DNA from: DOZZ01 sp963792655 | Lineage (GTDB): Bacteria; Acidobacteriota; Terriglobia; Bryobacterales; Bryobacteraceae | Direction: 5' to 3' | Assembly (NCBI GenBank): GCA_963792655.1 | Contig: CAWBWU010000003.1 | Coordinates: 372,001-436,000, forward strand | Length of the DNA stretch: 64,000 bases | Shown: in pieces, positions 9,410 through 17,514 of the stretch | Layout: each line of letters opens with the position of its first letter | How positions within the stretch are numbered: position 1 is the first letter of the stretch | Program-made: the position numbers and the translations under genes | Notes under the pieces: generated by a model | Seen by the model: only the letters and a program-made list of their open reading frames with translations | Databases searched by the model: none | What the model was told of the DNA's origin: nothing

Positions 9410-10178
9410 CAAAGCGCAGCACTTCATCGGCGAGCGGCGGCACGGTGATCACGTAGTTGCCACCATAGATCGTGTCTTTGCCCGCAAAATCGAACGTGGT
9501 CGCGCCGGCTTCTTTGGCGATGATGCAGATCGGCGCGAGATCCCACGGTTTGGCTTGCGCTTCGATCCAGACATCGGCACGGCCTGAGGACACCAGCATG
9601 GAATCCACGCAGCCGCCCATGCTGCGCACCGTCCAGAATCCCGCAAGCCAGGGCACGAGCGCTTCGGCAAACCCATAGCGCTCAAGCAGACTGAAGCCGT
9701 TCAGGCACAACAGCGCTTCGGCTTTGGTCTTCTTGTCAGATATCTGAATGCGCTGCTCGCCTTCAGGTGCGCGCCAGTAAGCGCCATTGCCTTTGGAGGC
9801 CCAGAACATTTCGCGCATGGCGGGGAAGTACGCAAAGCCAGCTACGATTTCGCCACGCTCTTCGAGCCCGATCAGCACCGACCACGCCCGCGTGCCACGG
9901 ATGAAATCTCGCGTGCCGTCGATCGGATCGATGATCCACTTGCGTCCGTTGGCGCTATCGCGCGTGGCGCCTTCTTCGCCGAGCAGACCATCCTCGGGAA
10001 AGGCTTCGGTCAGTGAATTGACGATCAGCTTTTCGCATTCGCGGTCGGCAATGGTGACCGGCGATTCGTCCTGTTTGGATTCGAAGCCGATGCCGCCGCG
10101 CCGGTACTCGAGCGCGAGGTCTCCCGCAGCTTGGGCGATGCGCAGTCCGGCTTCCAGTTCCTTCTCGTAAGTGGGCAT
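9384..10178 (-). CDS. Inositol-monophosphatase-family phosphatase, possibly histidinol-phosphatase
   Basis: A 264-residue Mg-dependent phosphatase. Motif LGEEGATR (first metal ligands), WIIDPIDGTRDFI (about residues 81-93, metal-binding Asp pair), and WDLAPICIIAKEAGA (C-terminal metal Asp) are all intact. The family includes inositol monophosphatases, CysQ and the HisN type of histidinol phosphatase; the motif context here resembles HisN but I cannot decide from sequence alone. No histidine-pathway neighbours are present. It is transcribed against the ROK gene. Confidence 0.85.
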   Translation of the reverse strand: MPTYEKELEAGLRIAQAAGDLALEYRRGGIGFESKQDESPVTIADRECEKLIVNSLTEAFPEDGLLGEEGATRDSANGRKWIIDPIDGTRDFIRGTRAWSVLIGLEERGEIVAGFAYFPAMREMFWASKGNGAYWRAPEGEQRIQISDKKTKAEALLCLNGFSLLERYGFAEALVPWLAGFWTVRSMGGCVDSMLVSSGRADVWIEAQAKPWDLAPICIIAKEAGATTFDFAGKDTIYGGNYVITVPPLADEVLRFVSRRGDPK

Positions 10179-10203
10179 GAGTCTTCAGGTTAAGATACTT
10201 TTG

Positions 10204-10593
10204 ATGGAGAACTTCCGCTCATTCGAGTGTGGCCCCGATCCCTTCGGGCAAACGTGGCAAGTGCAGTTTAAGTGGATGCAGACGGCCATCTCCATTCGCC
10301 ATAGCGACACTGTGGACGCCAAGTTTGTACTGCGCTCGGAAGGCGAAACGGTAGAGAAAAGCATCGCGATGCCGCATCTCGCGCTGCGCGATACGGCCGA
10401 GCGGTTGAAGGTCACGATGTCCGATGCGTGGTGCACGCGCATCGCGGCGAAGCATCTCTGTTTTCTGATCGAATCGGGCGAAGACATGGAGAAGTCGCTC
10501 ATCACCCTTGATGGAGCGCAAGTGTCCGGCTACGGAGAAGACATCGTGAAGTGGGAAGGCGAGCAAGTTCGCAAACGGCGGGGTGCGGCCTAA
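10204..10593 (+). CDS. Conserved-looking protein of unknown function
   Basis: A 129-residue soluble protein not recognised as any family. The sequence is rich in beta-type segments in the first half (WQVQFKWMQTAISIRHSDTVDAKF) and ends in a basic tail (KRRGAA). The ATG at 10204 is preferred; an in-frame ATG at 10171 would overlap the start of the divergent phosphatase gene. It lies 35 bases before the heparinase-like gene, on the same strand, so the two may be co-transcribed. Confidence 0.6.
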   Translation: MENFRSFECGPDPFGQTWQVQFKWMQTAISIRHSDTVDAKFVLRSEGETVEKSIAMPHLALRDTAERLKVTMSDAWCTRIAAKHLCFLIESGEDMEKSLITLDGAQVSGYGEDIVKWEGEQVRKRRGAA

Positions 10594-10628
10594 CAAACAA
10601 CGGGGCCGCGTGTCAGACTGAAGGCACT

Positions 10629-12447
10629 TTGAGCGACGGCGGAATTTCGCGCAGGGCCGCGTTGGGCCATATCGCTGGGCTGGGATTACTGGCCGGTCAG
10701 ACTCAGAGCACATCGCGTACTATTCGCAATTCGCATCCGCGCTTGCTCCTGCTCGACAATGATCTGCCGCGTCTGCAGTTTCTGATCCGCGACATCGCGC
10801 AAGTAAAAAAAATTTCCACGGACCTGCAACGTGACGGCGATAAGATCGTCGCCTCTCCGGTGCTCGACTACCGCGCTCCCGGCCCCCGTTTCGCTAGCCG
10901 CCGCGCAGTAGACCGCATGTATCTGTTGTGCCTGCTCTATCGCCTGGAGCACCGCACCGTGTACCTCGATCACGCGCTGCGCGAACTGCTCGCAATCGCC
11001 GCCTTGCGCGATTGGATGGGCGGCCACTTCACCGACACTGCGGAACTGACCCACGCTGTTGCGATCGGCTACGACTGGCTCTGGCCGGAGTTGAAAGAGA
11101 ATGAACGCGCACTCCTGCGCGACGCGATCGTGACGAAGGGGCTGACACCCGCATTGTCGTTGTATGAACGGCGAATCGGATGGGTCGCGCAACCGGGAGA
11201 TGCCAACGTGATCTGCAACAGCGGCATCGGGATGGGTGCGCTCGCGAGTTGCCGAAAGCGAACCGGCGAAGAGCAATCAGGTTCTGGATTTCGCGCTGCA
11301 ATCGATTCAGCGCGGCATCGCGGCATTCGCCCCCGATGGCGGATGGGACGAAGGCGCAGCCTACTGGCACATCGTGTCGCAATCGGTTGCTGTCTTTCTT
11401 GCTTCGCTGGAGACGGCGGCCGGCAACGATGCCGGGCTGTCGGCAATCCACGGTCTCGATCGCGCGGGGCGCTTTCGCGTCTACTTCACCGGGCCGACGG
11501 GAAAATCGTTCAACTTCGCCGATGCTCGCGAAGACGCCGGCATTGCGCCCGAGATGTTCTGGATGGCGCGCCGCTACTCGCAGCCGGTCTACGCGTGGAA
11601 CGAACAGCGCAGCATCGAACGCGACCAGCGTTCCGATCCACTGGACCTGATCTGGTACGTACGCGAGGCACATCCTCCGCAACAGCCCGGCTGGCCCCTC
11701 GATGCGGTGTTCAATGGTGTGCAGTGCGCGTTTTTGCGCAGCGCGTGGGATGACCCGAATGCGATCTTCCTCGCGGTGAAGGCCGGCGACAACAAATCGT
11801 TTCACGCGCATCTGGATCTTGGCAGCTTCGTGCTCGATGCGCTCGGCGTCCGGTGGGCGCTCGACCTGGGGCCTGATAACTACGATTTGCCCGGCTACTT
11901 CGGGCGGCAACGCACAGGATATTTCCGCGTGCAGACAGAAGCTCACAACACGCTGCTGGTAAACGGCGAAGGGCAGGACGCCAAAGCCGAAGCGCGCATT
12001 ACGCACCATGAGTTTGGCCCCGATCTGTCGTGGGTATCGATCGATCTGAGCAAAGCTTATCCGAGCAAACTGAAACTGTTGCGGCGGCGCATCGGTCTGG
12101 CGCAGCGTCAGGCAGTGTTGATCGAAGACCGCCTGCGCTCCGACACACCGGCTGAACTGGCCTGGCAGATAGTGACCGATGCCGATATCGCGCTCGATGG
12201 CCAGACGGCGGTGTTGAGCCGGGATGTGGCGCGGCTAACGGTCGAGATAAAAACACCGCGCCACGCACTGTTCGAAGTGTTGCCCACCCAGCCTGCCGCG
12301 CCGCAGTCGCAAAACCGGGGAACCCGGAAGCTGGTGGTGCGTCTAGGAGAAAAGACTCCGGAAGTGGATCTGAACATCGTGATCACACCCTCGCGCGCGG
12401 GGCAGCCGGCGCCGAAGATCACGGCATCCTTCCCACCCGAGCCATAG
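10629..12447 (+). CDS. Heparinase II/III-like polysaccharide lyase, exported, one frameshift
   Basis: The reconstructed product has about 605 residues. It starts with a Tat-like leader (ISRRAALGHIAGLGLLA) after a TTG at 10629 with AAGG upstream. An (alpha/alpha) toroid region follows (TAELTHAVAIGYDWLWP, PGDANVICNSGIGMGALA), then a beta-sandwich with FHAHLDLGSFVLDALG and HNTLLVNGEGQ, both characteristic of heparinase II/III lyases that cleave uronic-acid polysaccharides. One extra base near 11243 separates the two halves; removing it gives GALAVAESEPAKSNQ. The substrate class (heparin-like, alginate or other uronate polymer) cannot be told. Confidence 0.8.
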
Positions 12448-12449
12448 AC

Positions 12450-12942
12450 ATGGACGTAACCCGGCGCAGTTGTCTCGCGGTGATCGGCGGCTTGTTCTTG
12501 CCTGCCGTGGCCCGTGCATCCACGCGCGACATGGAACTGGGCGTTCATCGCGCGATCAACGTCCAACGCGGCATTTACGGTTTGCCGCCGCTTGTGTGGT
12601 CAGAGGCGATCGCATACACGGCGCGTCAGCACAGCGCGCGCATGTTGACCGCCGGCTTCTTCGCGCATCGCGATCCGTTGTATGGCGATTTTTCGGAGCG
12701 CATCTCCGCGTCGGGCATGCGTTGGAGTCACGTTGCCGAAAACATCTTCAAAGCGAAAGGGTATCCCGACATGGTGGCGATGTCGGTCGATCGAGTGGAT
12801 GTACAGCCCCGGCCATCGCCGCAACATCTTGAACGACGCGTTCTTCGAAACGGGAGTGGGCGTCGCGATCTCGGCGGATGGGGAGTACTACATCACGCAG
12901 CAGTTTTTACGGCAGCCGGAAGAGAACGTTCGTCAGCGCTAA
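12450..12942 (+). CDS. CAP-domain (SCP/PR-1-like) secreted protein, one frameshift
   Basis: A product of about 163 residues with a Tat-like leader (TRRSCLAVIGGLFLPAVARA) and a CAP domain: HRAINVQRGIYGLPPLVWSE, AYTARQHSARML, FFAHRDP, and HVAENIF carry the conserved His/Glu cavity residues. The C-terminal MYSPGHRRNILN motif is in another frame, because of one extra base near 12795. It follows the heparinase-like gene by two bases and is probably in the same transcript. CAP proteins are extracellular; bacterial roles are mostly undefined. Confidence 0.85.
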
Positions 12943-12944
12943 TG

Positions 12945-12980
12945 AAAAAGGCCCGGCAGAGTCATTGACTCCCCCGGGCC
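12945..12980 (-). terminator. Intrinsic terminator of the TonB-receptor gene
   Basis: Between convergent genes, GGCCCGG (12950-12956) pairs with CCGGGCC (12974-12980), and inside it GAGTCA pairs with TGACTC around a single-base loop, giving a long near-perfect hairpin. On the minus strand it is followed by TTTTT, so it should stop transcription of the receptor gene; the stem could also slow the convergent CAP transcript. Confidence 0.75.
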
Positions 12981-13004
12981 GATTGGCGTTCAGCGTCGCG
13001 CTAA

Positions 13005-16000
13005 TTAGAAGTCGTAGCGAAGCGCCAGTTGCAGGTTGCGCGAGCCAACACCCTGACCACCGGTGTCGGAGCTGAATTTCCCGTACGTCGACGGAGTCAG
13101 GAAGCTGGTGCCGAACCCGCTGAAGTTGACGTGATTCAGCGTGTTGTAAGCCTCAGCGCGGAACGTGATCGCCTGCCGCTCGGTGATCGCAAAGTGCTTC
13201 ACCAGCGAGCTATCCAGATTGACGTACTTCGGACCACGGAATGCGTTGCGGCCCGAGGTGCCGATCTGCCCGGCGTCGGGAATCGACAGGTTGGCGACAT
13301 CGGAGGGCTGGAAGTAGAACACGCCGTTGCCCTGCTTCATCACCGAACCAAAGCTGCTGCGATCGCCCGTGTAGTTCAGGAACGTAGCAGACGATGTGTT
13401 GCCGTTGGTGTTGTACGGAGAGAGCAGCGAGAACACGGAACCATCCTGCGCAACGAACAGCGCGCCCAGGTCCCAACCGCCGATGACTGTATCGAGCCAG
13501 CGCGGCATGTCGGTACCGTACCGTTTGCCCTTGCCGACCGGGAGCGTGTACGAGACGGTTGCGTTGAACGAGTGCCGGTGGTCGAAGTCGCCAAGAGCGC
13601 GATTCAGACCCAGGTTGTAACTATCGATCGGCGAGGTGTAGCCGTTGCCATCGACCGAGATGTTATCGATCGATTTGCTGAAGGTATAGTTCAAAGCCGT
13701 GCGGAGGCTGCCGCTCGTGCGGCGCAGGCTGACCTGCAGTGAATCATAGTAATTGCGGCCATCGTTCGAACCGTAGATCACCTGATTGAACTGCGGGAAA
13801 TTGCGCAGATAGAACTGCGAGACACCGGCCGTGCCGTACTTCGCATTGTTATTGCGGTCGAGCGTGTTGGCTACCGACGCAACGTTGTTCGTGGTGAACG
13901 GAGTGGTGCCAATGGCTTTAACAGCAGCGGCTTCACTACCGAAAGCGTTCACGAAAACGTTGTTGGCCGAAAGCGTTGAAGTGCCCTTGCTGTTGATGTA
14001 ATCGCGCACTTCCTTGAATGAGCTCAGGAAGTTGCCATAGATGCGCGGCTGATTGATATCGCGATCCATGAACAGATGCACACCACGAGCGCCAACGTAG
14101 CCGACCTCAGCCACGGTGTTGCGGAACAGCTGGCGCTGGATGTTGAGCGCATACTGCTGCACGTAGCCCGTCTTCAGCCTAGGATTGATGACGACCACGG
14201 AAGTACCGCGCGTTAAAGCAGGCGTCAACACTGGCGCCCCCGGCTGAGCCGGCAGCGGAATACCGTCGTTTGCGCGAACATCGCCGCCGCTCGAGTTCGG
14301 GAACACCGGGACGGACTGCGCGAAGCCCGGCGTGTTGCCATCTACCAGGCTAACCACCGCGCCTGCGTTGCGATCGTAGAAGATGCCGTAGTTGCCGCGG
14401 ATCGCCATCTTGCCGTCGCCAAACACGTCGTAGGCGAAGCCAACGCGCGGTGCGAGATTGCCGAAGTTTGTCTTGTAGTAGCTCCCTGTTTTCACGATCG
14501 ACAGATTGCTGACGTTGCTGCTGTCGGTAAGCGATCCAATCTGGTCGAGCGAGCCTTGCAGGCCGCTGGTTTCGGTCGGCGTGTTGAAGATCTCCCAGCG
14601 CAGACCGAGGTTCAAGGTCAACCTGCGGTTGATCTTCCAATCATCCTGGCCGTAGTAGCCCTGCTCCCACAAGATGAAATTCCGAACGCGGGGCGAACCG
14701 GCAGGTTGGAAGGTGCTCAGATCGCTATAGAACGTTTCGGTGACCTGGCTGATGCGTCCCAACAGTTCGTTGTAGAGGTTCTGGAAGCGCGTCAACGTCG
14801 CACCCGTGACACCGGGAGGGTTCACGCTCGCCGGAGGCGCATTACCATTGCCCGTGTCGAAGGTGACGTTCGGATAAACACCGGCGTAGTTGTAGCCGAA
14901 CTGATCCGTGTGGCGAATGTTGCCACCAAACTTGAACGTGTGTGAGCCGACAATCTTGGTCACGTTGTCGACGAACTCATTCACCGGCGAATTGCGTCCC
15001 TGACCAAAGCCCGAGTAGAAGGGATCCGTATAATCGTTCGAAATCAGATCTGCACCCGCAGGGCGGCCCGGGCGCAGAAACGCGGTGGTCGCGCTCTGGT
15101 GACCGAAGCGGACTTCGTTAAAGAGCGAAGGCGTGACGGTGTAGTCCATTCCGGTCGAATAGCCCCAGCGGTGGCCGCCCTGAGTACCTTGCACGCCACC
15201 CGGGAACGGAGCGTCGGCACTGTTCAGTGAGTCGATCGAAGAATTGCGCTGCCAGCTCCAGCGCAGGAATGCGTGGATCTTGTCGGTCGGATTCCAATCG
15301 CCTTTGATCGTGAACTGATCTTCCAGGCTGCCGTTGGGCTGATTGAAACGGTAGCCCGCGGTGTTCAGACCATCGCCCAGATCGGTATTGTTCGGATCGG
15401 GCAGCAGCGCCAGATCCTTCGCCACCAGGGGATCGATGCCGAGGTGGCGCGGATCGGCGTTGATGATGCTGTAGCTCTGGATGCCGGCGGAGGTGTTGTA
15501 TCGAAAGATTCCGGCCTTTGCCTGAGGCGTCAACACCGTGCGGTTGCGGATGATCTGCTGACGCGTGGTGCGGCCCTGATAATTACCGAAGATAAAGAGC
15601 TTGTTGTGCTTGATGGGGCCGCCGAACGAGCCGCCGTACTGGTTTTGAATGAACACAGGACGCGCGACGCCGGAAGCGTTGTTGAAGAAGTCGTTCGCGT
15701 TCAGGTCGGTGTTTCGCAAATAGTCAAAGGCATTGCCGTGATAGTCGTTCGTGCCGGAGCGCGTGATGAGCTCGACTTGTCCACCGGCGTTGCGGCCGTA
15801 CTCTGCTTTGCCGCCTTCGGTAACGATGCGAAACTCGCCGATCGAATCTGTATTGTTCGCAGTAAGAGAAAGTCCCAGGCGCGGAACAACTGAGTCGTTG
15901 ACATCGATGCCATCGAGCGTGGAGTTGTTACTTCCCTGCCGTTGCCCGTTGATGCGGGTGAAGCTGGTATCGCCGGGGCTGATTTGTGCGCCGGGTTGGA

Positions 16001-16469
16001 AGACCGCAAGCGTGATGGGCGTGCGCGCGAGCTGAGGCAGCGTCTCGATATCTTTGAGCGTGATCGCGCGAGAGACCATCGAGTCGGTCGTCTGGACGGA
16101 AAGCGCATTAGCCTCGATGCTGATGGTTTCGCTCGTGGAACCGACTTCCATTTTGACGATCTGGTTGAAAGTACCGCCCACGGTCAACTCAAGTTTGTTG
16201 GTGACGGCAGTACGGAAGCCGGCAGCTTCCGCGGTCAAAGTGTAAAGGCCGGGTTGCAAAGTCGGGAAGACGAAGGCGCCCTGGTCGTTGGTCTTTTCTG
16301 ACTGGCGTTCCTGGTTCTGGTTATTGAGGGCGGTGACGGTCGCGTTGGGAACGATGGCCCCCGTGGAATCCTGCACTGTGCCTTCAAGGCGTGCAGTCGT
16401 GACCTGACCGAAAGTGATGGCGGCGGTTAGCAACAGAAGCAATGTTGCGTGGATATAGCGTAGTTTCAA
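13005..16469 (-). CDS. TonB-dependent receptor with carboxypeptidase-regulatory-like N-terminal domain
   Basis: An intact 1,154-residue outer-membrane receptor. A signal peptide (1-21, ending ITFG) is followed by a CarboxypepD_reg-like beta sandwich (about 25-105, RLEGTVQDSTGAIVPNATV), a plug domain (about 120-260, with STLDGIDVNDSVV and GGQVELITRSGTNDYHG) and a long barrel ending in LRYDF with the terminal aromatic residue. This Oar-like class is greatly expanded in Acidobacteriota and is thought to import large or scarce ligands. The start is TTG with AAGGAG ten bases upstream. No TonB/ExbB genes are nearby. A terminator and a candidate promoter frame it as a single-gene unit. Confidence 0.93.
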   Translation of the reverse strand: MKLRYIHATLLLLLTAAITFGQVTTARLEGTVQDSTGAIVPNATVTALNNQNQERQSEKTNDQGAFVFPTLQPGLYTLTAEAAGFRTAVTNKLELTVGGTFNQIVKMEVGSTSETISIEANALSVQTTDSMVSRAITLKDIETLPQLARTPITLAVFQPGAQISPGDTSFTRINGQRQGSNNSTLDGIDVNDSVVPRLGLSLTANNTDSIGEFRIVTEGGKAEYGRNAGGQVELITRSGTNDYHGNAFDYLRNTDLNANDFFNNASGVARPVFIQNQYGGSFGGPIKHNKLFIFGNYQGRTTRQQIIRNRTVLTPQAKAGIFRYNTSAGIQSYSIINADPRHLGIDPLVAKDLALLPDPNNTDLGDGLNTAGYRFNQPNGSLEDQFTIKGDWNPTDKIHAFLRWSWQRNSSIDSLNSADAPFPGGVQGTQGGHRWGYSTGMDYTVTPSLFNEVRFGHQSATTAFLRPGRPAGADLISNDYTDPFYSGFGQGRNSPVNEFVDNVTKIVGSHTFKFGGNIRHTDQFGYNYAGVYPNVTFDTGNGNAPPASVNPPGVTGATLTRFQNLYNELLGRISQVTETFYSDLSTFQPAGSPRVRNFILWEQGYYGQDDWKINRRLTLNLGLRWEIFNTPTETSGLQGSLDQIGSLTDSSNVSNLSIVKTGSYYKTNFGNLAPRVGFAYDVFGDGKMAIRGNYGIFYDRNAGAVVSLVDGNTPGFAQSVPVFPNSSGGDVRANDGIPLPAQPGAPVLTPALTRGTSVVVINPRLKTGYVQQYALNIQRQLFRNTVAEVGYVGARGVHLFMDRDINQPRIYGNFLSSFKEVRDYINSKGTSTLSANNVFVNAFGSEAAAVKAIGTTPFTTNNVASVANTLDRNNNAKYGTAGVSQFYLRNFPQFNQVIYGSNDGRNYYDSLQVSLRRTSGSLRTALNYTFSKSIDNISVDGNGYTSPIDSYNLGLNRALGDFDHRHSFNATVSYTLPVGKGKRYGTDMPRWLDTVIGGWDLGALFVAQDGSVFSLLSPYNTNGNTSSATFLNYTGDRSSFGSVMKQGNGVFYFQPSDVANLSIPDAGQIGTSGRNAFRGPKYVNLDSSLVKHFAITERQAITFRAEAYNTLNHVNFSGFGTSFLTPSTYGKFSSDTGGQGVGSRNLQLALRYDF

Positions 16470-16553
16470 TTGGTACGAGCTCCTTACAAAGTGACTGAAA
16501 AATCTGAAAACGGGAAGGACAAAACCTGCTAAATTGACCCTTTGATTGTGTCT

Positions 16554-16582
16554 AGTCTAAATGGATTAATAAGCCAATGCAA
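16554..16582 (-). promoter_or_regulatory. Candidate sigma-70 promoter of the TonB-receptor gene
   Basis: On the minus strand TTGCAT (16582-16577) and TAGACT (16559-16554) are spaced by 17 bases, about 85 bases before the receptor's start. The rest of the 282-base divergent intergenic region (16470-16751) is locally AT-rich near 16550-16600 and holds no gene that I can see. Confidence 0.4.
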
Positions 16583-16751
16583 TCAATTCGTCATTTAGTT
16601 TGAACTTCGGCCTGTCCCACGGCGGTGCGGTGCTGATCGTGCTATATTGAGTACTGATCCAGCGTGCAATCGCTAACTCCTGCTCTCCCAGAAGTCCTTT
16701 TTTTCCGGAGTATCTTTCGGCCTGCACGTACCTCAAAGGAGCCCGGCCTCA

Positions 16752-16982
16752 ATGGCTAACTACAATTCCGGCGCACAGGTGGAACACCAGAAGTTCGGCC
16801 TGGGCACCGTTATCTCTCACACCGAAGACCGCATCGTGATCAAATTCGACGAGCACGGCGAGAAGAAATTCGTCGCTCCGCTTGTGATGAGTTCCTTGAA
16901 GAAGAGCGATCGGCAACCGCCGGCAGAGAAGCGTGCGCCGCGTGCACGCAAGCCGAAAGTTGTTCCGGCCAGCGCGGCTTGA
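16752..16982 (+). CDS. Small protein with a stand-alone UvrD/PcrA-tail-like Tudor domain
   Basis: A 76-residue protein. Residues 6-50 (GAQVEHQKFGLGTVISHTED...IVIKFDEHGEKKF) closely resemble the Tudor-like domain at the C-terminus of UvrD/PcrA helicases, which binds RNA polymerase; the rest is a basic, proline/alanine-rich tail (KRAPRARKPK). A free-standing copy next to a cold-shock protein suggests a nucleic-acid or polymerase-binding role. This is inference from fold resemblance. AAGGAG lies upstream of the ATG (16736-16741). Confidence 0.7.
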   Translation: MANYNSGAQVEHQKFGLGTVISHTEDRIVIKFDEHGEKKFVAPLVMSSLKKSDRQPPAEKRAPRARKPKVVPASAA

Positions 16983-17001
16983 GTAACACCGGAGACACAG
17001 C

Positions 17002-17439
17002 TTGAACGCTCGGCAAAAACGGCTTTTCGACGAGTCGAAGAAGAAGAATCCAGATCTCAAAATGCCCGCTGCGCAGCAAACGGGTGGAGAACTGACTGAT
17101 TCCGATATGCGGCTTCTGAAGCAAGGAGTGGGTGACAAGAGTTCCCGGCCACAGCAGTCCGCCGGCGCCACCACGGATGAATCAGGCGCTGAGGTAAGCA
17201 ATGAACAGCTCGGCTCAGTCATCACCTACTTCGAAGAGAAAGGCTTTGGATTTTTACGGCCTGACGGTGGCGGCCGCGACGTATTCTTTCACGTCTCTCG
17301 CCTGACCGAAGGGCAGTCGACCGAACTGACGCCTGGCGCGAAGGTACTCTTCGAGTTAGGCATGGACCGCACCGGAAAGATGGCTGCCAGCAGCGTGCGC
17401 GTTGCGCCGCCGGCCCCGCCCGCAACTCCGGAAGCATAG
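17002..17439 (+). CDS. Cold-shock-domain protein with N-terminal extension
   Basis: A 145-residue protein from a TTG start. Residues about 68-130 form a cold-shock domain (GSVITYFEEKGFGFLRPDGGG, then DVFFHVSRL), with RNP1-like GFGFL and RNP2-like VFFHV. It is preceded by about 65 hydrophilic, lysine- and glutamine-rich residues that look disordered, so it is twice the length of CspA. It is 19 bases after the Tudor-like gene and ends at a strong terminator, so the two form a short operon, likely for RNA binding or transcription. Confidence 0.88.
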   Translation: MNARQKRLFDESKKKNPDLKMPAAQQTGGELTDSDMRLLKQGVGDKSSRPQQSAGATTDESGAEVSNEQLGSVITYFEEKGFGFLRPDGGGRDVFFHVSRLTEGQSTELTPGAKVLFELGMDRTGKMAASSVRVAPPAPPATPEA

Positions 17440-17456
17440 TTTTCAGCAGCATAGCC

Positions 17457-17493
17457 GGCCGCCCGTGCAGCACTGGGCGGCCTCTCTTTTTCT
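17457..17493 (+). terminator. Intrinsic terminator after the cold-shock gene
   Basis: GGCCGCCC (17457-17464) pairs perfectly with GGGCGGCC (17475-17482), with further GTGC/GCAC pairing in the loop, followed by TCTCTTTTTCT. Confidence 0.85.
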
Positions 17494-17514
17494 GTAGACT
17501 GGGCTAAACTCCCT

